Origin: Perkinsus marinus ATCC 50983
Taxonomy: Eukaryota > Perkinsozoa > Perkinsida > Perkinsidae
Length of the DNA: 59,649 nucleotides
Reading direction: 5' to 3'
Assembly (NCBI RefSeq): GCF_000006405.1
Contig: NW_003213976.1
Coordinates: 95,835-155,483 of the forward strand
In this document: in pieces, positions 21,045 through 33,608 of the stretch
Layout: each line of letters begins with the position of its first letter
Numbering within the stretch: the first letter of the stretch is position 1
The notes under the pieces: model-generated
Databases searched by the model: none
What the model saw: only the letters and a program-made list of their open reading frames with translations
Told to the model about the DNA's origin: nothing
Made by a program: the position numbers and the translations under genes

Positions 21045-22998
21045 ATGAACTCGTTCGGAAACCTCACAGAGTCAACGGGGTGGGTTGTGGATGTCCCCAG
21101 TGTGGAGCTTTTGTTTTGGCTGAGTTTTCCCAGAGGTTTACGTCCAAGTGAATGCACTGTCGATATGCTTTTCGATGGAATTCTGGGGGGTGTTGTCGTC
21201 GGAATTGCTCTATTGAAAAGAATGTTCACTGTACTCAGGCAGTGGCTTCTAAGATGGTGCGGCAACGAGACCGTCGGCGGAACCTCAGTCAAATGGGAAG
21301 GAAGCAAAAGCAGCAGCAGAATCCTCGTACATAGGCATGCCCTGAGCGCAGCGTTTCGGATCTGTTTCTGGAAGTCGCCAAGGTTTGAGTTTAACGAGGA
21401 TGAGAGGTTCACCTTGGCTCGGCGGCGTTTGGTTTTTCATGACCATGTCGAGCGCTGAGAGAGTCAGGCCGAGCGGAGGATGGCCGACTCTATCGCAGGA
21501 GGATATCAGTGCTGATATCAAGTACATGGTACGGCAGTCGTATGGGGCTGATGGCGGCCTCGATGGAGCATCACCAAGCAGACATCGAAAGAACACGGTT
21601 GGTCGGGAGTAGTCACGTCTCGGTTTATTGTATCTCCACAGGGATTAGCACATGAGCTTGCGCGGGCTGATGCCACATCGTCGTTGTGGTCCTTGCTGAT
21701 GGAAGCTGAGATGCTGAGGATGACGCTGTGAGTACTCTGGAGTAGAGGGGGGTGATAGTTGCTATTGTCAGGTTGAAGGTGTCACCATCGCCAATCGCCG
21801 ACAGTGGAGCTCCGTTACTCTCGGATGCGGCACTTGCTGCCTTCACCGACGACGACCTGCCGGAGCTCATCCTGCCATCAACACTCTCACTCAGCACTGT
21901 GGAGGAGTACCTTGAGGTGTGCCGCGAGAATAAAAGTGAGGTGAATTATCTCCCATCGTGGTCGCTATATGGCCCATCAGGCCGGACGTATCCTATGAGG
22001 ACCATCCCTGGCGAGGACCTACCCCTCGGCCTTGCTGATGTTGATGTTAAGCAGGACGCTAAGGACATGAACCGCGATATGATCACAGTGAGTAGTGGTC
22101 GAGCTGTTCCTCATTTCCCCATGGGTTTTCCTATTAGATCGATGGTGTCCTCTATGAAGGGGCGCATGCTGGGTACGATGGCATAGTCAGTGCGGTACAG
22201 TTTGCACTGCCGCAGCAGATGATGAATGCAGAGAGTGTGGCCCGAGTGATCGTAACGATTGCGAATCGAACACACTCAGGTGGGGCAAATGTCGGGGGGC
22301 TTTCGGTACTTACCTTGTTGGAATATATGTTTAGTTTTTCTTCAGCTGAGCTCGAGAATTCGCTCATTACATTATGAAAGTATATACACGACATGGGCGC
22401 AAAAACCAACATTAATTCTACGAAATGTTCTCGGAATTTGCTTATCGTCATAAACACACATAGTTGACCATGTGTATATTGTTGCCTGCTATCTTGTTGT
22501 GTGTTACAGGTGGTCTGTGTTTCGAGAAGGTCACTGAGGTATACCAGCAGCCTGATGTCGTGATAATAGGGCCCTGTGAGTCCAAATACGTTGGGGTTGG
22601 TCGAAGGAAGCATGTCAGGTTCCTCTGTAGCGGAGCCCTTAGATGTTGTGATAGCATCTGGGGACTCCTCGAGTACTTGGGCAATGGTCCGGGCTCACAC
22701 TCAATATGCAGTGTATTCTGATGGCGACCACCGCGAGCTCCTCAGAGTCGATGCCGACTTCCTCTGTCGCCTCGCAGTTGATGTAGACTGTACGGGCGAG
22801 GGACACTTCGTAAGCCCTTACCATTTTCCCATCTTCAACGATGATCGTCTATCCCCAGGACCGTGCGAAGTCATTGGCTATCGTCAATTTGCGACACACC
22901 TTTCCTTCAGAGGCACCTCCCCTTGTTCAGGCAGAGGCAGAAAATCCATCATTTTGAAAAATTGTTTCTTGCTGCTTTTCTGGGGTTCAGTTTGTTAA
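21045..22998 (+). CDS. Unrecognised conserved-looking multi-exon gene
   Basis: Consistently phased exons support a real protein. FEFNEDER joins VRPSGGWPTLSQEDISADIK across a 55-nt intron (about 21405-21459). RHRKNT joins GLAHELARADATSSLWSLL across a 46-nt intron. LRMTL joins KVSPSPIADSGAPLLSD. DMNRDMIT joins IDGVLYEGAHAGYDGIVSA across a 45-nt intron (22089-22133), leading into VARVIVTIANRTHSGGANVG. A later segment has STWAMVRAHTQYAVYSDGDH and LLRVDADFLCRLAVDVD. I do not recognise the domain. The start and end given are approximate, and the 5' part (21000-21300) is ambiguous between frames. Confidence 0.5.
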
Positions 22999-23082
22999 AT
23001 CGATTGTTTGTAGTCAAGGGCGGCATAAGGCGTCGAAAGTGTTTTACCGATAATATTGGCATAAATAGCGGCGCGTAAAGAT

Positions 23083-26000
23083 ATGCCTGTGTTACAAAAT
23101 GCGGGGAGCAAGCAGACTTCGGTATCTCCTGGGTCGCCTCGAGATAAGACATTCCTCCCATCATCGGCCTCCGGGAGAGAACAGGTGATTGGGGATTGGC
23201 ATTCAGTTCTCATTTAAGGCTTCTCATCCTAGTGCGGCTTAGGTACAAGGAGAATTAACGGTACCGAGTAGTGGCAAGGCACTGGAGGTAGGGTCGAGTA
23301 GCTCGGAGTCGGGTGCCGAGCATAGACTGCGGAATGATGGCTTGACCGTTGAGAGGTGGGGTCAGTGGCGGTGCCCCTTTGAACGATGACCTGCTGGCAG
23401 TTATGATATCCACATTGATTTGACTTCTGCCATTAATTCTGAATCGGAGTTGATTGGCAGATATCAAAATCGTGAGTTCGAAGGTGAGCTCTGTGATGGC
23501 ATCCTTCGTATTTGTCAAATACTCAAATACTATTTGATTTATCAATATGTAGGCCAGTGCCGAATTATAACCCGCCATGCAGCTAGTTTATCAAATATCC
23601 GCTTGAACGCTGCAGAGCTCTCATTTGAAAAATCAGAGGTAGAAGGACAGGCGCCGTGGTATCTGTTTACCTGGTGATTGCCGGAATCAGGTTGTCTCGA
23701 TCAGCGAGACGGCAAGTGTGAGTATAAATCACTCAATAGTCTTCCGGCCAGAATTGGAAGAGATTGAGCTCCAATTGTCCGAGCCGATACCAGCGGGTTG
23801 CCAATGCGAACTGCGATTCCGATACATGGGTCGGATAAATAGCAATTCTCGAGGCATCTATGAGTCCGAGTATGTCACTATTTCCGCGGCGGCATGTCTG
23901 AGTGTATGATCTTGCCGTGAAGGTATCTCCAACGCGATCCCACCAGTGACTCTTCCATTTTCACATTGCGGCGAGGTATGCTGGTGACCCAATGCTGTCC
24001 AGTTGATGCGAGGAGGATACTCCCTTGTGTCGATGAGCCAGATATGTAGCGTGTGGATTTGCATCATCACAGTTCTCTTATTGCTATCACAGGAAAGCTA
24101 CGTTCACAGTCTCTTTGTCTGCTCCATCTGGTGTCACGGTAAGAAGCCTATGATGCAGCTCTACTTGATGATGAAGCATTGACTATTATCTATGGCCCAT
24201 TGGAGATGTTCAGGTTCTGGGCAACATGCCGGTTCAGCGAACGGAGGCATTCAGCTACTCTATGATCTCGTTCCTCAGTGAAGATTCTGAGGATTCTATA
24301 GTTGGAGACATTGATACTGAGATTTCGGACAATAGAGAGACACCGTGCGAAGAGCGATCACCTGCTGAAGAAAGGCGGAGAAAGCGGCATTCTATGACAG
24401 ACTGTGAATCAAGTGAAACTTCTTCCCACTGCGAGCAGAGATGTCTCGGCTCTCATTCAGGCACTGACCAGTTGAGCACGATGGCGGAATATGCTCTGTC
24501 AGAGTCTGATGACTCGGTGGACGGCATGCCTTCGACGAAACGACGTAAAGTTTTGAAAGAACTGTGTACAGGAGTGAGGACAACATTCGAGTAGGCAAGT
24601 GCTTCTTTCCAAGAGGGCACTGTATTCGAGGCTTTGATGGGAGTCCCATCATGGGACCGGTCCTATTAATTGCTGGTGCTGAACCATCGTTGGTCTCATT
24701 TTTCTCTTTTGGATGATACTGAAGCAAGGATCATAGTATGAAGTTCGATACTACAGTATCGAACTTCGTATTGTGATGGCTCGTGATCGCTGACTTTCGA
24801 TAGTATAAAATATGCTGGCTACACACCCTCTAGGCGGTCGGCTACCGTCCATATTACAACATATCACTGATCATCAGTGACTGATTTGATGAAAGCTGAA
24901 CTGCCATAACTAGATGCAGCCTAAAAATTCACTGTCAGAGTAGTAGCCAATAGTGATGGCCTACGATGTTAGTCTATGGAACCTCTTCAGGAGGGGCCCT
25001 TTTTCGAGGGCATACTCATGCATCTGCCTGGAAGACGCGGCTGCGTCTTTTGGCAATTGCAGATTGGGATATCCTGACTGGGGATTCTCCAGTATGTTGG
25101 GCTTAACAGCAGGATCGTTTTACACCAGAGATAAGATTGCTTCTATGGTTGAGCGCTCAGCGGCAAGTATTCAATAAGGTGATCTCCGGCCTCACACGGG
25201 AGCGTACTGTGCTTCTCTCTGGACTCACGATATGAGTGATGAACCATTCATTGTGAACTGGTTAGCCCGGCACGTTCTCGGCGGGACTTCGGTCTCGAAC
25301 GCCCCGAGTCTGGAAGGTGGTGGATCGATTCGATCAGGGATAATAGTAGTTCAGAACTACCGAAGGAAAATGAAGACTTGGAGTTTCGGATCAACATTCA
25401 ATGTTGAACATCGCTGGTTCTGTGGCCTACATATTAACTGAGGAGGGTTAGAACTAGCGAGTAGGTGACCAAGCCGCCGGTATCCTACGCTGGTGTTACG
25501 CCGCTAGGGTGGCAGTGCTGATGGTCACTATGCACACCGAGAGAGGCCGAACCCAGGGCTCCATGCTAAACGAGGCTAACCTCATATTCTGCTGCACACA
25601 TCACTTGGAACAAGCACTCCCAATGTTGAGGAAGTATGGCTTTGTCATGAAATTTTTGCGACAAGGGTGAAGATGACGAGCAAAACTGAATTATTCTCCA
25701 AACGTGCATGATGAACTCAGAATAGACCATTCTTGCTGATAGGCGACCGCGAGTCATTGGCACAAAGCTCAGTCACTACTCTGAGAAAGTTCCAATCTAG
25801 CTGATACGGACCGTATCATACGGTACTTCTATCTGTGCAGTTGTCTGATGCTCCCCCTGTAGTGTTCGTCACTGCTGGCAAATATTATTCAGCATGCTGT
25901 CATGAGAAAGCTCCATCAATTAGAGATACTATTCAAAGCTGTGTTTGTCAAATCCTCCATTTGTTGCCTAGCCACCTTGAATGATATTCTCAGGCCAACT

Positions 26001-29000
26001 CCCAAGATGTCATCGTATCTTCTAGCATTTGCTGTCGGTGACTTCGTTCAGCTATCCGGCAAAGGCGAGCTTCCCTGTTTCGCTCTCAGGACTATACTCT
26101 CCCCGCAGATACCCCGGGAAGAGACGCTCGAGTCTCCATATGGTGTCGGAGATCCCAGGCTTCTAAGGTAGAGTCCTAATCCTCTGTCGGACCGGACTGA
26201 GCCTTCCTTAGGGTAACTTCGCTCTTGAGATCGCATCGAAGTGTCTGGTGTATTATGAGTCGGAGCTCTTCAACACGAAGTATCCTCTACCCAAGTGGGC
26301 TTCTCCGGTCCAGACTTATTCGTTTCACGGATAGTACAGGTGCGATTTGTTAGCCGTTACAGATCACCATTTCGGGGCTATGGAGAACTGGGGACTCATT
26401 ACCTTCCGTGAGCAGGATCTTCTGTTGAACGAAGCAAGGGCCCGATGGACAATATTGCCTCGGTTGGATGCTCTTGTTGCATTCAGGAATCGGGCTCAGC
26501 TGAGGCCGTCTACCGTATCACTGTCACTGTCTGTCATGAACTTGCCCATATGTGGTTTGGCAACATCGTCACCATCAAATGGTGGAATGACATTTGGCTC
26601 AATGAGGTGATTCTCAGCATTCTCTCTATTCATAGCATTACCTACTCAGGGCTTCGCGACATGGACTTCATACGCTGCTGCCAACTACATGTAAATACCG
26701 ATTGAGAGCCCTTCTAAACGGCCTCTTCTCTCAGTTTCCCGGGTTCCAGTCTCTGGGCAGCATTTCAGACCTCTATGGTTGACAGAGCAATGCAACTTGA
26801 TTGCCTCGAGAGCTCCCATCCCATACAGGTGCACCTTCCCCATTCTTTGGGCTTTCACTCTCTCCGCTTGACAGGTCACCTGTTTGGATGGACGCGAGGC
26901 CTTTGATAATTTCGACGCTATCTCGTAATATATATCATTTCCAAGGCGAATCATGGATCGGCACTTGTTGGCAGGTATAACAAATCTGCAGCTGTTATCC
27001 ATATGCTCACTACGCATATTGGAATGGCACGGTTTAAAGACAGGATTCACACTTATCTCGATCGCCACAAGTAATGAGAGTAACCGCACTGACTGCTCTT
27101 TCAACTGTCGTTTGAGGTACTCCTCGACGCGTACTTCCGACCTGTGGTCATGTCTTGGTGACGAAGCAGTTTTGCTGATGATGAAGACTTGGACGACTCA
27201 GAAAGGGTGGCTGTGTTGTTCCTTGTATTCCACTCGAAGTCTTATCTTCCTAGTTACCCATACCTCCTTGCTAACATGGTGGATGAAAACACAGTTTCAA
27301 TACGCCAAGTCGCCGTGGGAGGTATGGATACAGAAAGAAGGCAGTGGATTGTAGGTTCTCCGTGTTGAGTTCATTGACCATCGCTCGAGAAGTGCTGTTA
27401 GGTACCATTACGGTATCGTATCATAGTGAACGGAAATTATACTATTCACAGTAGCATTCCACATTCCAATGTGATGATTGCTATCGCAGGTACCACGTTG
27501 ATGCCCAATTCTGAGCTCAGAATAAAACTCTCCGCGAGTGAGACACTCCATCTCAATCCGGATACTACTGGCTTTTACTCGGTAAGGGGTCTCACCGTGA
27601 GGTTACTGCCACTAGTCATTATTATAAACCTACAACGTAGGTTGTTTATTCACCGTCACTCCTGCATCGTATAACCTCTCTCGATGCGGCGATGCTGAGT
27701 CCGCTGGACCTCATTGGTCTCATTAGAGACTCTACGATGGCGATGACTGATGGTCGCTTACCGCCCAAGGAATGGTGAGGGGAAGGTTCGGGGACGCAGA
27801 GTGCAATAGCTTGAAATCAGGTATAAACTTCTCCTGAAGTTTTTCGCCACGGGTGAAATCGACGAGACTGTCGGCATTCAACTCGGAAGTGATCATCAGT
27901 CCTCCTATTGTTATTTTCTCTCCGTCTAATGCAGATACACTCAGCCACATATTCCCAATACTTCCACGTTCTTGTGAAGTTCCGAGATCACGATTTCGAG
28001 AGGCTTACGGGAAATTGTGTATGGGGTCCTCGTGTCGCATCCTTGATGTTGGCTCTGTCCTCTGCAGGTCGTATACTGGTAGGCCGTTTTTGCACAACAT
28101 CCATGGGCTCTCCCACATCACCCCAGCCCTCAAGTCTGGACAGCTTCTCGTCACACGTTACGGACAGTATTGCAGGACGTGTGAGGACCCTGTTGGATAC
28201 TCCTACGGCATATCATCGATGATCAGGGTCTGAGGGTTGGCTCACTGCGTATCATGCTGGACTGTCAAGATCCCGCAACAATTGAGGCATGCTCTAAGCT
28301 TTTCGAACAAGGGGGATATTCTCTCCCGGACTCGGTATAGAATTCTCAAGCTCATCTCTATGAGGGATGTTTGATATCCTCAGGTGCCTGAGGATATCCA
28401 CGGCTGGGTCTACGCGGGTGCCGTAGCATGTCCTAAGAAGGGGATTGCTCGAGCCAGACTACTCTTGGAACACTATGAGAGTCGACATCCTGCTAGCATT
28501 GATCGTCAGCAAAAGACTTTGGCCATAATCGGTGAAGTCGCTGATGCTGATGTAACCTAATTGCTTGGATAATTGCCGCCTAGTACGTAGTGTTTTGTCA
28601 TGATTCCATACTGCTAGATACAGCGCGAAATACTCTCACTACTACTGCCGAAGAGAGTGGTGAGTAGCTGCGTTGGGGGGTTTGGTGGATGCGCCTTATT
28701 TCAGGTCCGGCCACAAGATTGGCGGTGTGTCGTGGAAAGCTGTACACATAATCGTTCAATAGGACTCGATGTGGTTTGGGAATGGTTGACTACTTGGTGG
28801 AAGCAGATACAGGAACGCTTTCGCAGTTCGGGGGCTATGGGCATCGGTGAGCTCGTGAATGACCTAGATTCGATTCTCGGCATTTCGAAGTAGGTAGCAA
28901 GCTTCTTGTTCTAGTGTGCGAGAACATGAGCACGAAGGAAGACCTTTCTCGTGTTACGAAGTTCCTGAGAGAAAATCCAGATCCGCGGATGGCTCGGACT

Positions 29001-29096
29001 TCGAGTCAATTGATCGATCGAATAAAGCGCAACATTTCTGTGAGGACACTTCTCGAAGACTCTGTTGTTGACCTTGAAAGGCTGATTAGTGATTAA
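23083..29096 (+). CDS. M1-family zinc aminopeptidase (puromycin-sensitive type)
   Basis: ATG at 23083 ([14 protein letters not shown]). Landmarks in order: YDIHIDLT (23401), [76 protein letters not shown] (from 25994), [11 protein letters not shown] (26374), zinc motif HELAH (26535-26549) with the second Glu in [52 protein letters not shown], and an ERAP1-like C-terminal domain to [17 protein letters not shown] and TAA at 29096. The enzyme removes N-terminal residues from peptides; family members are cytosolic or secreted, and no signal peptide is seen. A Ser/Glu-rich insertion of about 100 residues with a basic patch (TKRRK) lies between NMPVQ and TTFEPTP. One intron appears to be GC-AG. The junction near 28891-28916 is unresolved. 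Confidence 0.93.
24591..25993 (+). other. Longest intron in the window (1403 nt), inside the M1 gene
   Basis: The donor after TTFE and the acceptor before PTPKMSSYL are fixed by conservation and phase. Inside are an 18-bp-arm hairpin (24735-24772), smaller palindromes (24641-24664, 24867-24883, 25807-25821) and open stretches (24953-25177, 25232-25438) with no recognised family. A nested gene or old insertion is possible. Confidence 0.6.
24735..24772. repeat. Near-perfect palindrome
   Basis: Arms of 18 bases around a 2-base centre with two mismatches; the arm core is GAAGTTCGATACT. Confidence 0.8.
26434..26486 (+). other. Probable GC-AG intron in the M1 gene
   Basis: Only a donor at GAA|GCAAGG keeps the frame from DLLLNE into [21 protein letters not shown]. 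The 53-nt intron ends TTGCATTCAG. No GT donor gives the right phase. Confidence 0.55.
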
Positions 29097-29250
29097 TATT
29101 CTCGAAAGATGATTACACTATTTTTGATGGTCTCATTGTGCGTATTCTGTGTATTCTGAATATGATTGATGTTGCGATCAGTGAGGGAGTGGGGCTTTCA
29201 ATGGAGCAAAGTGCTCGTGGTCATCGATAAGTGAATCAAGTCCTTCTGAA

Positions 29251-29468
29251 TTTTTGAACCCGAAGGCCAAGTTGATTATCGGGGTATATGACCGGGGAAA
29301 AGAAGAACACTATTGTTATTATGCCGCAACTGCAGTTGTAGTGATGTACCTACCTCAACTTCGAGATGAGGCGATTCTGTAAGCTAGGTGCGATTTTATG
29401 AACATTTGGACTTCGATGTGATTTTCGAACTTGATGAAGTTCGCATGATGCGCACGCATGAAACTTGA
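29251..29468 (+). CDS. Possible GNAT-like acetyltransferase remnant or small gene
   Basis: Two adjacent open segments: LNPKAKLIIGVYDRGKEEHY with YYAATAVVVMYLPQLRDEAI, then VRFYEHLDFDVIFELDEVRM and MRTHET with TGA at 29468. The FYEHLDF block followed by a Met-Arg strand resembles the end of the GNAT fold (FYEKLGF). The acetyl-CoA P-loop is not seen, and the join between the segments is unclear. It lies just after the M1 gene on the same strand. It could be an exon pair of a small gene, a decayed copy or chance. Confidence 0.3.
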
Positions 29469-29799
29469 TCTGTGTCGTGAGACAATCACTGGTTGTACTC
29501 CTATTGTGCAGAGAGCTCGCTTTTCGGGTGCGTGAATGTCACCTTGTGAAGGTGTAAGGGTTTGAACAATCTGGCGTGCCCAGGGCTACAAGAGCAGTTG
29601 AGAAGGCACGCAGAATGAGTGGTTGAAACAGTACACTGTACACCGTTTACCCTATAAGAGTAACGGATAACATCGATGACCTTCTCGAAAGACACTGATA
29701 ACATGCCCCTCACTATACAAGATAACGCAACATTGAATAATAGATTGCCTTGTTTCATGTAAGAAAGCAGTTTCATGGAGGCATGGGTGGGCAGATCTT

Positions 29800-31627
29800 T
29801 CAATCGCTGGTCTTCATCTTTTCAGCTGTTTTACCAATTATCTGCCGGGACAGACACATATGACGACTTGAGAAACCTGACCTGCGGATGAATTCCAACT
29901 TACGCACCAACGGGCTGCCCTGGTCTCCTGCTTGTAGGCTCGTCACCTCAACCTCCTTCTCCAAGTCGGTATTATAACTGTAGTAATGGGACCTCGTCGC
30001 CAAGCAGAGTAAGAGTTGCACTCACGTATCCCAACTGATGAGCACAACAGCGGCGAACACTAATGCTGAGCCCAGCATGTATACACTCTTGAAACTGTGG
30101 AGAGCGAGAATCGTACCTGAGATGTATGAGGAGAATAAATGAGCATTCCTAGTGAATAGCTCACTGTCGACAATCAAAGATAGAGGGATTGTCAAAGAGA
30201 GGCCAACAGCTGCTGATAGAGGAGAAAGTAGGATAACCTAACGACAACAAATAGGCTACCTTTCAGTGATGACACGAACGAGGCGCTCACCGCCACTGAG
30301 AGCAGATAGTCTGATGCAACACTGCCAAGGGCTCCATTGACAGTGATAGCGCCGAATTGTCTCCAGGTGGGCAGGACCTGGGGTGGAAGACCAAACTCGT
30401 CAACGATGCAGGAATGAAGACTCACCACAGTCTCTAGGCCTGTGATATGGCACAGCACTAGCAAAGGCATCTGAGAGGATAGGTACGCTGGGCGTCACCC
30501 TGAGGACCTTCCGACTCCCAGAACGAAGGCAACAACCCCGAACATACCGAAGGCATAAGCTACCATATGCTCGTCGGGCACCTAACATGGAGTAACGACT
30601 TATAACTCAGTATTGGAACTCAGCTTGTGGACACACCCAGAGTTTGAGGCAGCACGTGAAGATACCATAACAACAGGCTGATGCCAGTGCTAGGGTGTCG
30701 CCAAGGATGGTCTCATGGACCTGTTCGGGTGATGGCGCTTTCAGCAAGTGTGATCATACCGCGAAGTCCGTCTTGGGTGAGGGCTGATTGAGGGTTGTGA
30801 TGAGGACTCCAAACACACACAAAAGGACTGAGAGGATGGGAACGGCTCGGCAGAGGGGATAGTCTAAGAGTAGCTGACAGGCAAATGGTTCGTGATGGTC
30901 GCTCGCCGGTTTACTATGGAAAAGATAAAAGTGAAGACACTAGAACAGCTGGAAAGGGAACTGTTGGTAGCCACTGAGGTGTACCTAGGGGGAAGTAACA
31001 GTGAGAAAACACTTTTGTCTACTTAAGGGATATGTTGTACGTCAACTGCGAGACGAACCATATGGCACCTGAGAAGACCTAAGAGTAGCTCACATAGATG
31101 GGCAAGCTGACGTTACGGACTGTTACGACTGATGTTTACGCGTACGGAGGTAAACCCATAACGTAGATTACGGAGCGGCACGTAAACACCTTTTACGACA
31201 GAAAGCATGGCAAACTCAGCAACCTAACATTGCGCATCTGTTGGTCATGGGCTACCAGCTCATGATCAACGGATGCGCAACAAAGTGGCCAGAAAGCTTG
31301 CTCGGTGTTGACCTACCCAATGCCCACACCTGCCACCTCTTCGGCCAACCTTGCTCTGTTGCTTCCAACGTCGCATGGTCCGAGTTAACTATCGGAGTCG
31401 CCTCTGGCGAACCCTGCCTAGCAGGCGTATAGATGTACTTGCGACAAGCCAAGAGCAGTATTGAGAGGGTGAGGGAGTAGACCTATCATGGGGAGTCGAG
31501 ATACACTGGCAAGCGGCAATACGCACTGTGAGGGCCACAGGCTTGTCGTAACCACCACTTGTGAAGATGAGCTGAATGACCGCACTTGATGCTACATAGA
31601 GGACCACGACCAAGGCCAGCACCTAAA
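29800..31627 (-). CDS. SLC35F5-like solute carrier (drug/metabolite transporter superfamily)
   Basis: Minus-strand exons align in order with SLC35F: VLALVVVLYVASSAVIQLIF then GGYDKPVALT (31627-31530), YIYTP, GAIWFVSQLTYNISLK (about 31065-31010), YTSVATNSSLSSCSSVFTFI (about 30990-30915), RAVPILSVLLCVFGVLITTL (about 30850-30790), GDTLALASACCYGIFTC, MFGVVAFVLGVG, FGLPPQVLPTWRQFGAITVN then GALGSVASDYLLSVAVS (about 30395-30290), SLTIPLSLIVDSELF and FAAVVLISWDT. A last exon adds a polar tail (DLEKEVEVTSLQAGDQ) ending at TGA 29800. About ten membrane helices are expected. The transported substrate of this subfamily is not firmly known. The first exon and true start are unresolved; the segment at 32388-32720 may belong to its N-terminus. 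Confidence 0.83.
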
Positions 31628-32387
31628 AGGTAGTATCATCAAGATGTCCGCTCGAGTGAGCACTACGGCCAGGCCTGATAGCGTTCTCTTGGTAGAGGTC
31701 ATACTCGGCCAATGCTGATGAAAACGCTTCGCTCCGCTAACCCGATTAACAGACATTCCGACTCAAAACCCACTTATGGTGACAACATCACTAGACAATA
31801 ATCAACGTTGCACATGCCCTTCGCATGAGGCCCTTCCTGAGCTGGGAGCCACTTGTTCAGACATCACCACACGGCACACTCATCTTGGGGCCGGTCTTGG
31901 CAATCTGAACACGCAGTCATCCCCTCTATGAAGCCCCATCCGCCTTACTCGACCTAAGACCCTCGAACTAGGCTGACTCGAGCATTGTGGACCTGACCAT
32001 TGAAACGCATGAACACGTGTCAACAGGAGAGGAGCTAACCTTGCAGGGGGGCAGATCGCCACTCCGCCTCTCCTGGTCGATCACAGCAGGCCTCAAACCC
32101 ATGAGACTGCATGAGTAATGATTTAATCCGACTATCGGAATGCCCCTCCCCCACCTCTCCGCTGAATGATGATCGGTTACCCTCCCCAGATACTGCAGCA
32201 CCGCTCCGCTGACTCAGTGCGATCGACGCCAGCTTGCCTAGTTAACGGCGATGGTAGGCCGGGCGGCCCTCCAAAGGTATCCTACTGACAGCAGACACCC
32301 CGTCACTCCTCGCCATCGCTTGCTTCTTCAAAGCGTCGCGTCGTATGATATCAAAACTACTGTAGACCTCTAGCGGAGCGAAGTCCT

Positions 32388-32720
32388 TTACGTAAACCTG
32401 TCGCAATCACCATAGCAGAGGATTTGGTATTCCAAACTTACTGGAGATGGTTGCAGCGAGTCAAAGAGTCTCTTACCATTACGCAGTGCACCATGCTCGA
32501 TGATCTCGGTCGTCCATCTCGTCACTGTTCGACTCCTACCTCTAAGAAGGCTCTTCACACTGGCGGCTCGAGAGCTCACGCAGGAGTACTCAGGGAAGAG
32601 GGGCTCGGTGGACTTCGGCTTCACGTCTCCTATTAGGGGCGGATCCCTGCGGGCTGGCCGCAGCGCCTGAGGTGGCCGCTCCGGTACAGATTCAGTGATC
32701 TTGAAGGTGGCCTCTGTCAC
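32388..32720 (-). CDS. Unassigned exon-like segment
   Basis: An open minus-strand segment starts MTEATFKITESVPERPPQ and contains RRDPPLIGDVKPKSTEPLFP and SVKSLLRGRSRTVTRW. It could be the cytosolic N-terminus of the SLC35F5-like transporter or part of another gene. There is no family match. The neighbouring bases 31628-32387 hold two family B copies (31727 reversed, 32373) but no recognised exon; 32721-33608 also shows no clear gene. Confidence 0.3.
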   Translation of the reverse strand: MTEATFKITESVPERPPQALRPARRDPPLIGDVKPKSTEPLFPEYSCVSSRAASVKSLLRGRSRTVTRWTTEIIEHGALRNGKRLFDSLQPSPVSLEYQILCYGDCDRFT

Positions 32721-32805
32721 CCTGGACTTGATCGATCGACCTCTATCTTGCGTATCTGCAGAGATGGAGAGCGAGATTCTCTTAGAAAGGCGTCGAGTGA
32801 AGAAA

Positions 32806-32876
32806 TGACCTATGTAGGATTCGAACCTGCGACCTGCGGGTCAACCAAACGACCATCATACCAGTTGACAACGAAG
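32806..32876 (-). other. Degenerate tRNA-Pro-like sequence
   Basis: The minus strand has an A-box-like CAACTGGTATGATGG, a TTTGGTT loop (TGG anticodon position) and the T-arm GCAGGTTCGAATCCTAC. The two acceptor ends do not pair, so this is not a functional tRNA as read. Confidence 0.4.
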
Positions 32877-33608
32877 GAACGGTCAGCAAAGCCCTTACTG
32901 CTCGATGAGACCCCCCTCGGTCTTCCCGTATAGTTTCCACCCAAAGTCCACCACGGCTCATCGTGGTCCGAGAACCTATGAAAGACCAAACCCTCGAGAC
33001 CACTGAATGGTGCCTGCCCTTCCCATCCAGCCTCTCACGCTGGTATCCTTGGCTTTTCCTGTCGGCAAGAGGCCAAGTTGAGCTCGATCCTCTCTCTACG
33101 ACGCTGTAGATCCAAGCCAGTCTTCGTCTTCGCCTCTCCCACATCCTTCCGATACTCGTAAGCCTAACAAGGCACGCTCCAATGCAATGAGCTACGCCAT
33201 GGTGGACCCACTGCGGCCTCCTTCGCAGTCTGTCTAACACTCAAAGGGACGAACTCGGCCTCTCCTGAGGGCCGATCGATCGACTATGGAGCTCCACACA
33301 GCACTAACCTCTATTCCTGCACTCGTCGAGATCTCGTTTCAACCCTTCCCGACGTACCTCCATCAGCTGTGACCGAGTACGTACCGCTGGTTCGTCGACC
33401 CACTGCAGGCCTGACAAGGCAGCAGTTGGGTCTACGGAAGACTCGCCAACTCACTTAAAGTCTTGGACTCCCTCTCAGGATTCACAGCTGTATTCACTGG
33501 CATGAGACCAGCGCAGACCCTCGAGGCTTGATGGTCAGCTGTGGCCCTTTGCCCAATGTGTGTTATTCTGATAGAAAAAGCGTCAAATGGCGTCGTCGAG
33601 GTCATCAT

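Noticed and set aside
24953-25438. Open stretches in the long M1 intron as a nested gene
   Set aside because: No family match or clear exon structure; mentioned with the intron only.
32782-33240. A 152-codon open frame on the minus strand
   Set aside because: It runs straight through a tRNA-like sequence and shows no family features; a chance frame is more likely.
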